NCBI GenBank assembly: GCA_021202635.1 | Contig: JAJQCQ010000064.1 | Coordinates: 1-37,601, forward strand | Length of the DNA: 37,601 bases | Reading direction: 5' to 3' | Source: Lachnospiraceae bacterium | Lineage (GTDB): Bacteria; Bacillota; Clostridia; Lachnospirales; Lachnospiraceae | Shown: in pieces, positions 31,053 to 37,601 of the stretch | Layout of the letters: each line of letters begins with the position of its first letter | How positions within the stretch are numbered: the first letter of the stretch is position 1 | The notes under the pieces: generated by a model | The model's input: only the letters and a program-made list of their open reading frames with translations | What the model was told of the DNA's origin: nothing | Databases searched by the model: none | Position numbers and translations under genes: made by a program

Positions 31053-32087
31053 TCATGGACGCTGGCTTATCTTTAACAGCTTGCGCAGTTCTTCCACGTT
31101 CACCCTGTATTTTTTATCGCAGAACTGACAGTTCACCTCGATCGGCTCCCCATCCGCGATCATTTCCTCCAGCTCCTTCTTACCAAGGCTGATCAGCACA
31201 CGCTCAATCCGCTCGCGTGAGCAGTCGCAGTGGTACTGTGTCGGTATTTTGTCCAGAATCTCCAGATGAAATTCCCCGAGCAACTCTTCCAGAATCTGCT
31301 CCGGGCTCATCCCCGCTTCCAACATAGTAGTGACCGGACGTACTTCAGCCAGCTTCTGTTCCAGCCGGTCAATCACCTCATCCGGCGTAAACGGCATCAG
31401 CTGTATGATAAACCCGCCTGCCTGCCGCACCTTTCCCACCTCAGCCAGATCGCCTTCCAGTGTCAGAGAGTCCTTCTGCGGCTCTTCTGTAAAGCCTGTT
31501 TTCAGGGCTTCGGAATCACAAAAGGATGTTTCTTGCAAAGACGCATCCTGCCGCTGGTCAGAGATGTCGGAGCTTTTCTCCAGACTGACATTTCTCTCCA
31601 GAAGCACACCCAGCCCTACCGAAGACGGCACCTGCTCCGACATCGCAAAATAATACGTCAGGTCATCCCCGATTTCCCCGGTCTGCAGCGCGCTCTGCCC
31701 GATATAAGGCTCTTTCATTCCCAGATCGCGGATCACGCGCAGAACGCCATTGCCAACCGCGCCGCCGACGTCCAGCTTTCCCTTAGCCGTCGCCGGCAGA
31801 TAAACGCCCGGATGATTCACGTATCCCTTCACATTCGCCGCGGAATCCGCCGTAACCGTAATCCCGCCGATCGGACCATCCCCGCCAATCTGCAGCGTCA
31901 GAAGATCCTTTTCCCCTTTCATCATCGCGCCCATCATCGCACCCGCGGTAAGAAGCCGTCCGAGTGCCGCCGTCGCTACCGGGCTCGTATTGTGATAGCC
32001 GCGTGCCGTCTCCACCAGATCCTTTGTTGTCGCCGCAAAAGCTCGAATCTGCTGATCCGCCGCCACGGCCCTTACGATATAGTCCAT
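31053..32087 (-). CDS. hslO: Hsp33 redox-regulated chaperone
   Basis: The 344-aa chaperone holds unfolded proteins during oxidative stress. The zinc-binding redox switch at the C-terminus is complete: C287-x-C289 and C320-xx-C323 (HCDCSR, VNCQFCDKKY). The N-terminal domain has typical Hsp33 sequence (TARGYHNTSPVATAALGRLL, YVNHPGV, IGQSALQTGEIGDDLTYYF). Hsp33 proteins are about 290 aa; residues about 166-221 (NVSLEKSSD onward) form an extra hydrophilic segment between two conserved parts, including one extra cysteine (C190). I choose ATG 32087, with AAGGAGA seven bases upstream, rather than 32111. Confidence 0.95.
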   Translation of the reverse strand: MDYIVRAVAADQQIRAFAATTKDLVETARGYHNTSPVATAALGRLLTAGAMMGAMMKGEKDLLTLQIGGDGPIGGITVTADSAANVKGYVNHPGVYLPATAKGKLDVGGAVGNGVLRVIRDLGMKEPYIGQSALQTGEIGDDLTYYFAMSEQVPSSVGLGVLLERNVSLEKSSDISDQRQDASLQETSFCDSEALKTGFTEEPQKDSLTLEGDLAEVGKVRQAGGFIIQLMPFTPDEVIDRLEQKLAEVRPVTTMLEAGMSPEQILEELLGEFHLEILDKIPTQYHCDCSRERIERVLISLGKKELEEMIADGEPIEVNCQFCDKKYRVNVEELRKLLKISQRP

Positions 32088-32303
32088 CCAATCTCTCCTT
32101 ATCATTGCCATTAGGAGCCAGCTGAACTGCTCCTGCTCAATAATGCCGATTCTACCACACTCTGTTTTTATTTGCCATAAAAAAGTACGTGCGGACTACA
32201 GCTTTCACGTGTATTTTTGTAGAACATAAGGTTGGCCATTTCGTCCGTCTGTCTTATTCTCCTCACATATTCCGCTTTTTAACTATGACCATTTCCTTTC
32301 CTG

Positions 32304-32332
32304 ATTATATTTTGCACCATACCCGGCGTCAA
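32304..32332 (-). promoter_or_regulatory. Promoter of hslO-nadE
   Basis: TTGACG (32332-32327) and TATAAT (32309-32304) with a 17-bp spacer. The predicted 5' leader of about 210 nt contains a small hairpin (AGGAGC/GCTCCT near 32115-32135) but no riboswitch I recognise. Confidence 0.75.
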
Positions 32333-32351
32333 TAAAAAAATAAAGATAAGG

Positions 32352-32380
32352 TTGAGAAAGAAAGAAAATGAGAATATAAT
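32352..32380 (+). promoter_or_regulatory. Promoter of the DUF4869/ATPase pair
   Basis: TTGAGA (32352-32357) and TATAAT (32375-32380) with an exact 17-bp spacer. It is divergent from, and only 19 bp away from, the hslO promoter. The leader to ATG 32454 is about 65 nt. Confidence 0.8.
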
Positions 32381-32453
32381 AGAGTATGTGTAACTGTTCG
32401 TTACCATCAGTTACAATGATTGGTTTGTTGGATTAGAACAGGGGGCGATACGA

Positions 32454-32894
32454 ATGTTATCCATCTATTATGGTGATATGCCAGAAGCAGTTTATAACCC
32501 TGCCATATATTTCAAAAATTCTTACACGGATGACTGGATTACAGACGAATTATCCCGAGCCATGATCCAGGATGTAGATAAGTCTACGGTGCTCGGACCA
32601 AGGGTCATTGACTCTCCGGTTCTTGGTGGCATCAGTCCCAGGGAGTTATCCGGTGGTGTAAAAACCCTGATTTCCATTTATAAGGTTCCGTCCAGAATTT
32701 TTAATGCATCTACCTGTGGAGATAACTGTGCTAAATGGATATTGAAAATTGGGGAATTGCAGAATATTACTATCAATCTTCGGCATTTAATGGATTTTGG
32801 AGAGGACGAATTTACTGTAAGAATTTTGAACACAGAACAGATTGTTCATACGATGGATGAACTCGTGCCGATTGCGGGGATGATTGTACGCTGA
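32454..32894 (+). CDS. DUF4869-like protein of unknown function
   Basis: The 146-aa protein begins MLSIYYGDMPEAVYNPAIYF and contains GPRVIDSPVLGGISPRELSGG and NASTCGDNCAKWILKIGE. I associate this pattern with the DUF4869 family, small bacterial proteins of unknown function that I recall being encoded next to P-loop proteins. No membrane segment, signal peptide or known catalytic motif is visible. It has a good promoter and a GGGGG-type ribosome binding site, and is followed after 16 nt by the P-loop gene. Its AT-rich codon use differs from the genes on either side, a sign of transfer. Confidence 0.8.
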   Translation: MLSIYYGDMPEAVYNPAIYFKNSYTDDWITDELSRAMIQDVDKSTVLGPRVIDSPVLGGISPRELSGGVKTLISIYKVPSRIFNASTCGDNCAKWILKIGELQNITINLRHLMDFGEDEFTVRILNTEQIVHTMDELVPIAGMIVR

Positions 32895-32910
32895 CGGGAG
32901 GGAAGCCGCC

Positions 32911-33873
32911 ATGAAGGGAAATTACAGAGTAATTGTATCTAATTCGAATGTAAGATACGATTTTATAATAAGAAGAAATATTACTATCATCAAGGGCGAC
33001 AGCGCTACTGGAAAAACCACTCTGATTGAAATGATCAGTGAGTTCTATGAATCCGGTGCAGACAGCGGTATAGACTTAAAATGTGACAAGCCCTGTCGGA
33101 CGCTTGACGGAAAAGACTGGAAAGTAATTCTTTCTTTGCTTCATGAAACAATTATATTTATTGATGAAGGCAATGTATTTCTCCATAGCACGGAATTTGC
33201 AGAAGCAGTGCGAGATTCAGATAATTACTATGTTCTGGTGACAAGAGAGGGACTGCCGAATCTCCCATATAGTGTTGAAGAAATCTATGGCATTCGCTGT
33301 TCAGGGAAATACGCTGGCTTAAAGCAGGTTTTTAATGAGTTTTACCATATATATGGCAAATTAAATAATCGAGAGTCCATTCATCCGACGAGAATTTTGG
33401 TCGAGGACTCTAATTCGGGTTTTGAATTTTTTGAAGGATTATCGATCAATAAAGATTACAATGTGGTCAGTGCCGGAGGAAAATCAAATGTTTTTACCTA
33501 TGCTCAGCAATACGCTGATTCTGGCGTATTGATTATAGCGGACGGAGCTGCCTTTGGATCAGAAATGGATCGAATCATGAAACTGATTAAGCAAAAGCCC
33601 GACATTGTTTTGTATTTGCCGGAATCTTTCGAGTGGTTGATTTTAAAATCTGGTATAGTAAAAGCGGAAAATTTAAACGATATACTGAATGCTCCGGAGA
33701 ACTATATTGAAAGCAGCCAGTATCTCAGTTGGGAGCGTTTTTTTTCGTCTTTGCTTGTTCAAGCGACAATTGGAAGCGACTTGAAATATTCAAAGAAAAA
33801 ACTTAACCCTGTATATTTACAGGATACGATTGCGACAAAGATACTGGCTGCGATGGAGAAAATAAAGCTATGA
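32911..33873 (+). CDS. P-loop protein with possible TOPRIM-like C-terminal half
   Basis: The 320-aa protein has Walker A GDSATGKTT (29-37) and a hydrophobic Walker B-like strand TIIFIDEGNVF (80-90) with D85-E86, as in ABC/AAA-type ATPases, but only a very short helical part between them. The second half contains RILVEDSNSGFEFFEG (161-176), then VVSAGGKSNVF and VLIIADGAAFGSEMDRIM (206-223). This order (acidic residue after a strand, glycine turn, then Asp-rich strand) is like TOPRIM domains of OLD-type nucleases, although the usual second Asp of the DxD motif is Ala. ATG 32911 follows GGGAGGG; a TTG at 32884 overlapping the first gene is an alternative. It is paired with the DUF4869-like gene. 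I do not recognise a function; a nucleotide-dependent defence or toxin-antitoxin role is only a guess. Confidence 0.8.
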   Translation: MKGNYRVIVSNSNVRYDFIIRRNITIIKGDSATGKTTLIEMISEFYESGADSGIDLKCDKPCRTLDGKDWKVILSLLHETIIFIDEGNVFLHSTEFAEAVRDSDNYYVLVTREGLPNLPYSVEEIYGIRCSGKYAGLKQVFNEFYHIYGKLNNRESIHPTRILVEDSNSGFEFFEGLSINKDYNVVSAGGKSNVFTYAQQYADSGVLIIADGAAFGSEMDRIMKLIKQKPDIVLYLPESFEWLILKSGIVKAENLNDILNAPENYIESSQYLSWERFFSSLLVQATIGSDLKYSKKKLNPVYLQDTIATKILAAMEKIKL

Positions 33874-33889
33874 GGTTTGTTATGCCTTT

Positions 33890-35128
33890 TTATTCTACGA
33901 TCGAATATGCGGTATTTCGCAGTCTGCGGATCATCTCCGGGTGGTAATAGCCGCCGACCTGGAGCATCAGGACGAACGCAAACTCTTCTTTCGGATTTGC
34001 GAGAAAATACGGACCGGTCCAGCCGTCCCAGCCGAATTCGCCTTTGTCTCCGCTGCAGCCGGATTCGGTGCGGTCGTCGTAGACGCGCATGAAATTGCCA
34101 TAGCTGTAGCCGCGAATCTGATCGAAATAAATGGTTTTTTTCTGTGCTTCGTCCAGCTGGCCGTGTTCGAAGCACTCGACGGTCTTGCGGCCGAGGATGC
34201 GATGACCGTTGCCAACGCCATAGTGTGCCAGCATATCCGCGAATTTCGCGTAGTCATCCAGTGTAGAGACAATACCGGCGCCGCCGGACTCGAAAGCGGG
34301 CGGGGTCAGGCACTTTGTCAGGCAAAGATGGCGGGAAGTCGCCTCTTTGTAGCGGAGCGGACGGATGTTTTCTGTGATTGCTTTGGAAATCGGGACGTCT
34401 GCTGCGTCTGGTTCTGAGGATGCACTGGTTTCCGTCTGCGCATCCGTGTTCACTTCATACAGGGTCGTAAAACGGCTCTGTTTTTCTTCCGGCACATAAA
34501 AGCCGGTGTCAATCATGCCGAGCGGCTCAAAGATTTCTTTCTCCATGAATTCGCTTAACGGCTGATCGGCGACTTTCTCAATGACCGCCCCCATCACATC
34601 GCAGCTCAGACCGTAACGCCAGCGCTCACCTGGGTGGAATGCCAGCGGCTGCTGCGCGATCAGGCGGCACAGTTCCTGCGTCGAGGTCTGTTTTCCGCTG
34701 ACAATCTCCTTCTGGATACGGTCAAAAAGCTCCTGCATTGGCTGACCGGGAAGGTCATTGTCCGGGTAGACGAGTCCGGAAGTCATTCGCAGCAGGTCTA
34801 TCAGCAAAATCGGGCGGTTTGCTTCTGTCAGTCCGGAATCGGTGAGTACCTTCATGTGGGCGAACTCCGGCAGATAGCAGGAAAGAGGGGTAAGCCAGTC
34901 TAATTTGCCGCGCTCCCAGAGAATATGGGCGGCAACGGCAGTGACTGGCTTACTCATGGAATAAACTCGGAAAATGGCATTCGGCTCGTAGTTGATGTGC
35001 CGGCGAATAACGGTTTCGCCGTGGTGCAGCACGGCGAAGGAAGCGCCCGGCACACCGCCGGCCGCGATCTCCTCTCTTAGAATGTTTTCCATTTCGTCGG
35101 CTGCGCGATTGATTCTGGTGGTATTCAT
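33890..35128 (-). CDS. Class C beta-lactamase-related serine hydrolase
   Basis: The 412-aa protein belongs to the family of penicillin-binding-protein-like hydrolases and esterases. The nucleophile motif SxxK is S57-M-S-K60 (RVYSMSKPVTAVAA). Tyr172 in WRYGLSCDVMGAVIEK is in the place of the second motif (YxN), and the region before the C-terminus (FGWDGWTGPYFLANP) replaces the KTG motif, as in esterase-like members. There is no signal peptide, so it is probably cytoplasmic; a true beta-lactamase function is unlikely. An extra segment of variable sequence sits around 230-270. It is transcribed towards the accessory P-loop gene with only 16 nt between stops. Start ATG 35128 follows AAAGGAA. Confidence 0.9.
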   Translation of the reverse strand: MNTTRINRAADEMENILREEIAAGGVPGASFAVLHHGETVIRRHINYEPNAIFRVYSMSKPVTAVAAHILWERGKLDWLTPLSCYLPEFAHMKVLTDSGLTEANRPILLIDLLRMTSGLVYPDNDLPGQPMQELFDRIQKEIVSGKQTSTQELCRLIAQQPLAFHPGERWRYGLSCDVMGAVIEKVADQPLSEFMEKEIFEPLGMIDTGFYVPEEKQSRFTTLYEVNTDAQTETSASSEPDAADVPISKAITENIRPLRYKEATSRHLCLTKCLTPPAFESGGAGIVSTLDDYAKFADMLAHYGVGNGHRILGRKTVECFEHGQLDEAQKKTIYFDQIRGYSYGNFMRVYDDRTESGCSGDKGEFGWDGWTGPYFLANPKEEFAFVLMLQVGGYYHPEMIRRLRNTAYSIVE

Positions 35129-35239
35129 CGTGAAATATTCCTTTCTTAGTAATCAGGTGCCCTTTAGTAAGTAAACCTGCATAGTCTGATCTTGCTTCGA
35201 TTCATGTGATTTTGAATTAATGCTATCTGTTTTCATTTG

Positions 35240-35268
35240 AAAAAGGCACCCGGTTTGAGCCGAATGCC
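35240..35268 (-). terminator. Terminator after the GH3 gene
   Basis: On the minus strand GGCATTCGG pairs with CCGGGTGCC (two G-U wobbles, 6-nt loop), followed by TTTTT. It lies 22 nt after the GH3 stop codon at 35291. Confidence 0.85.
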
Positions 35269-35290
35269 AATCTCAGCAGTTTTTTTAAAG

Positions 35291-37393
35291 CTATCTTTTC
35301 AGCACAATCTCCACCGGCTTTTTCCCGGTCAGCTCCACGCTCTTTTCATCCGGCTGGCTGCATCCCACGTAGATTTTATAAGTACCGCCCGTTTCCCTGC
35401 GGACGCCCCCGGCGTCGACCACGGTAAACGCGTTCGCCGCAAGCGGAAGTGTCACCTGCTTTGTCTCACCCGCTTTTACAGAGACCTTCGCAAAAGCCGC
35501 AAGCTGCGGATTTGGCACCGCATCCGCGGAATCCATATTTTTCACGTAAACCTGCACAACATCCTGCGTATCCACAGAACCATGGTTCGTGATCTCTGCC
35601 AGTACTGCACCTGTCCCGCTCCCCGCATCCCCGGTCTCTGCCTGCGCCGCAGCCACTTCTACATCTCCATAGGTCAGTCCATACCCGAACGGGTACTGTG
35701 CCTTCCCGGTCATATAACGGTAAGTGCGCCCCTGCATGGAATAGTCGGTAAATTCCGGCAGCTCTTCCAGTGCCTCATAAAAGGTCACCGGCAGCTTCCC
35801 GGACGGAGAGACCTCTCCGAACAGCACACGCGCCGCCGCGCATCCGCCTTCGCAGCCCGGATACCATAGATCAAGAACGGCATCGAAATGCTCTGCCGCA
35901 TAACCGAGATCGATATCGCTGCCCGCCATCAGAAGCAAAACCGTCGGCTTGCCGCAGGCCGCCACGGTCTCCATCAGTTCACGCTGTACCTCTGGAAGCT
36001 GCAAATCCGCTTTGTCACCGGAGGCGTAGCTGTTTCCAGTGTCGCCCTCTTCTCCTTCGAGGGTCTCATCCAGGCCAACGCACAGAATCACCACATCGCT
36101 TGCTCTGGCGACCGCTCTGGCCTCAGCCAGACGATCCTGTCTCTGCGAAAGCCCTTCTGTCCGGTCACGAAACAGGGAACAGCCAACACTTGTCAGCACA
36201 CGCACGCTTGTCCCCAGATAATCCTGAATGCCTTCCTGAATTGTCACATAACGCGATGCCGTACCGTGATAATTTCCGGCGAGCGCCGCACGGCTGTCCA
36301 TATTCGGCCCGATCAGGCCGATTGTTTTTATCTTTTCTTTCTGTAACGGCAGGATTCCATTGTTTTTCAGAAGAACGAAGCTCTCCTCCGCCGCTTTTTT
36401 TGCCAGAGCCAGATGCTCCGGCGACTCAACCTCCGTGTAGGGGATCGCGTCATATTCGCTGCCGTCGAACAGGCCAAGCAGATATCTTGTCGTAAAGAGG
36501 CGCACAGCCGCCTCCGTAATCGTCTCTTCCGTTACCAGACCTTCCTGGTACGCTTTCATAATATAGAGGTAGGTATTTCCGCAATTCAGATCACAGCCGG
36601 TATTGACCGCCAGTGCCGCGGACTCCGTCGCGTTCTTCGTCACCAGATGGTTCTCATGGAAATCGCGGATGGCCCAGCAGTCAGAGACAAAATACCCCTC
36701 AAAGCCCCAGTCGCCGCGCAGCTTCTTTTGCAGTGCTTTGCTCGCGCAGGCCGGCTCGCCGTTCACGCGGTTGTACACACCCATCACAGCCTCCACACCT
36801 GCCTCCTGCACCAGCGCCTCAAAGGCCGGAAGATACGTCTCCTCCATATCCTTCGCCGTCGCTTCTGCGTCGAATTCATGGCGAAGCGCCTCCGGTCCGG
36901 AGTGTACCGCAAAATGCTTCGCGCAGGCCGCCGCCTTCATCGTCTCGCCGTCTCCCTGCAGCCCTTTTACAAACGCCACACCCAGCCGGCTGGTCAGATA
37001 CGGGTCTTCCCCATACGTCTCATGTCCGCGTCCCCACCGCGGGTCGCGGAAAATATTCACATTCGGGGACCAGAACGTCAGCCCCTTATAAATATCCCGA
37101 TCTCCCTGGGCGGAATACGCATTGTACTTTGCGCGTCCCTCCGTCGAAATCGCAGCGGCAATCTCACCGATCAGTTCGGTATCAAACGTCGCGCCCAGCC
37201 CGATTGCCTGCGGGAACACGGTCGCCTGCCCTGCGCGGGCGACCCCGTGGAGCGCCTCATTCCACCAGTTGTAGGCTGGAATCCCCAGTCTCTCAATCGC
37301 GGGCGCGTCATAGCGAAGCTGGCTGGCCTTTTCTTCTAATGTCATCCTCGAAACAAGCTCTTGTGCCTTACTTCTCGCCTCTTCTCTTTTCAT
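35291..37393 (-). CDS. Glycoside hydrolase family 3 beta-glucosidase/beta-xylosidase
   Basis: The 700-aa enzyme has the GH3 N-terminal barrel (about 1-290) with the nucleophile D238 in YFVSDCWAI, the substrate-binding KHF at 159-161 and RDPRWGRGHETYGEDP typical of xylosidase-like members. The second alpha/beta domain (about 330-560) and a C-terminal fibronectin-like domain (about 600-690, ending KPVEIVLKR) complete the family layout. There is no signal peptide, so it cleaves imported oligosaccharides inside the cell. GH3 specificity cannot be fixed from sequence; SDCWA rather than SDWxA favours the xylosidase/glucosidase branch. It is a single gene with its own terminator. Start ATG 37393 follows GGAGG somewhat far upstream and GGGG closer. 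Confidence 0.93.
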   Translation of the reverse strand: MKREEARSKAQELVSRMTLEEKASQLRYDAPAIERLGIPAYNWWNEALHGVARAGQATVFPQAIGLGATFDTELIGEIAAAISTEGRAKYNAYSAQGDRDIYKGLTFWSPNVNIFRDPRWGRGHETYGEDPYLTSRLGVAFVKGLQGDGETMKAAACAKHFAVHSGPEALRHEFDAEATAKDMEETYLPAFEALVQEAGVEAVMGVYNRVNGEPACASKALQKKLRGDWGFEGYFVSDCWAIRDFHENHLVTKNATESAALAVNTGCDLNCGNTYLYIMKAYQEGLVTEETITEAAVRLFTTRYLLGLFDGSEYDAIPYTEVESPEHLALAKKAAEESFVLLKNNGILPLQKEKIKTIGLIGPNMDSRAALAGNYHGTASRYVTIQEGIQDYLGTSVRVLTSVGCSLFRDRTEGLSQRQDRLAEARAVARASDVVILCVGLDETLEGEEGDTGNSYASGDKADLQLPEVQRELMETVAACGKPTVLLLMAGSDIDLGYAAEHFDAVLDLWYPGCEGGCAAARVLFGEVSPSGKLPVTFYEALEELPEFTDYSMQGRTYRYMTGKAQYPFGYGLTYGDVEVAAAQAETGDAGSGTGAVLAEITNHGSVDTQDVVQVYVKNMDSADAVPNPQLAAFAKVSVKAGETKQVTLPLAANAFTVVDAGGVRRETGGTYKIYVGCSQPDEKSVELTGKKPVEIVLKR

Positions 37394-37442
37394 ATCGCCC
37401 CGTGCCTCCTGTTATTCTGTTTTCATTCTTAATTCCATCATC

Positions 37443-37512
37443 GGCAGGAAACGGTTCTTTCGGCTCCTGCCCGTCCGCGCGGCGCATTCAGCAGCGCTGA
37501 CCTGCCCTGCAC
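37443..37512. repeat. Palindromic dispersed repeat, family 2, diverged copy 3
   Basis: GGCAGGA (37443-37449) pairs with TCCTGCC (37465-37471), followed by CGCGCGGCGCATTCAGC and CCCTGCACATAAA, the same order of elements as in the copies at 16634 and 25737 but with a changed palindrome. The remaining bases to the window end hold a TTGACA (minus, 37565-37560) without a -10 box and no gene. Confidence 0.5.
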
Positions 37513-37601
37513 ATAAAATACCGTCCGATGGGGGAGTTCCATTCCTCTCCTTCCTATTATGTCAAGCCCTAAATTGTTGATTTTAAAGGATTTTTTCGAC
37601 T

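Noticed and set aside
33890-35128. Antibiotic-resistance beta-lactamase
   Set aside because: SxxK is present, but the KTG motif is replaced and there is no signal peptide, so an esterase-like hydrolase is more likely.
37560-37565. Promoter for the GH3 gene based on TTGACA
   Set aside because: No -10 hexamer at 16-18 bp downstream on the minus strand.

Overview
The window looks like chromosomal DNA of a strictly anaerobic, gut-type member of the Clostridia, most likely Lachnospiraceae. This is inferred from moderately GC-rich coding DNA with AT-rich promoters, strong AGGAGG-type ribosome binding sites, a cobalamin riboswitch, clostridial-type ABC transporters, and genes such as pepF, nadE, hslO and a class of Tat-exported flavoproteins. 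I found no tRNA, rRNA, CRISPR array, phage gene or transposase.

Layout. From 420 to 3305 (minus) lie an ABC half-exporter and a membrane-anchored, ApbE-like protein of unknown function. From 3659 to 11745 (minus) is a complete oligopeptide-type ABC importer, transcribed as binding protein, two permeases, two ATPases; four of its five subunits are enlarged in unusual ways. Its binding protein has a paralogue of identical length (719 aa) at 16807-18966. Both have a Tat signal, and in both the segment that normally ends an OppA protein seems to sit at the N-terminus. Both genes also share a promoter plus a short leader with an early terminator hairpin. Between them lie a Tat-exported flavoprotein reductase and a small two-cluster ferredoxin (plus strand, 12277-14553), and a membrane-bound AraC-type regulator (minus, 14705-16519).

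From about 28174 down to 19186 (minus) runs a cobalamin-riboswitch-controlled region: a secreted CbiK-type chelatase, a tetrapyrrole/metal-type binding protein, a RelB/YoeB toxin-antitoxin pair whose toxin is frameshifted, a FecCD permease, an ATPase and an oligoendopeptidase F. Upstream are an ECF sigma factor, then nadE and hslO, each of the latter two with an insertion.

From 32352 to 33873 (plus) an AT-rich two-gene unit encodes a DUF4869-like protein and a P-loop protein with a possible TOPRIM-like C-terminal half. It is the best candidate here for an undescribed accessory system. The window ends with a class C beta-lactamase-related serine hydrolase and a GH3 glycosidase (both minus).

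Peptide import (two binding proteins, one permease/ATPase set, one cytosolic oligopeptidase) and tetrapyrrole/cobalt acquisition are the dominant themes. Several families of palindromic dispersed repeats fill the intergenic spaces.
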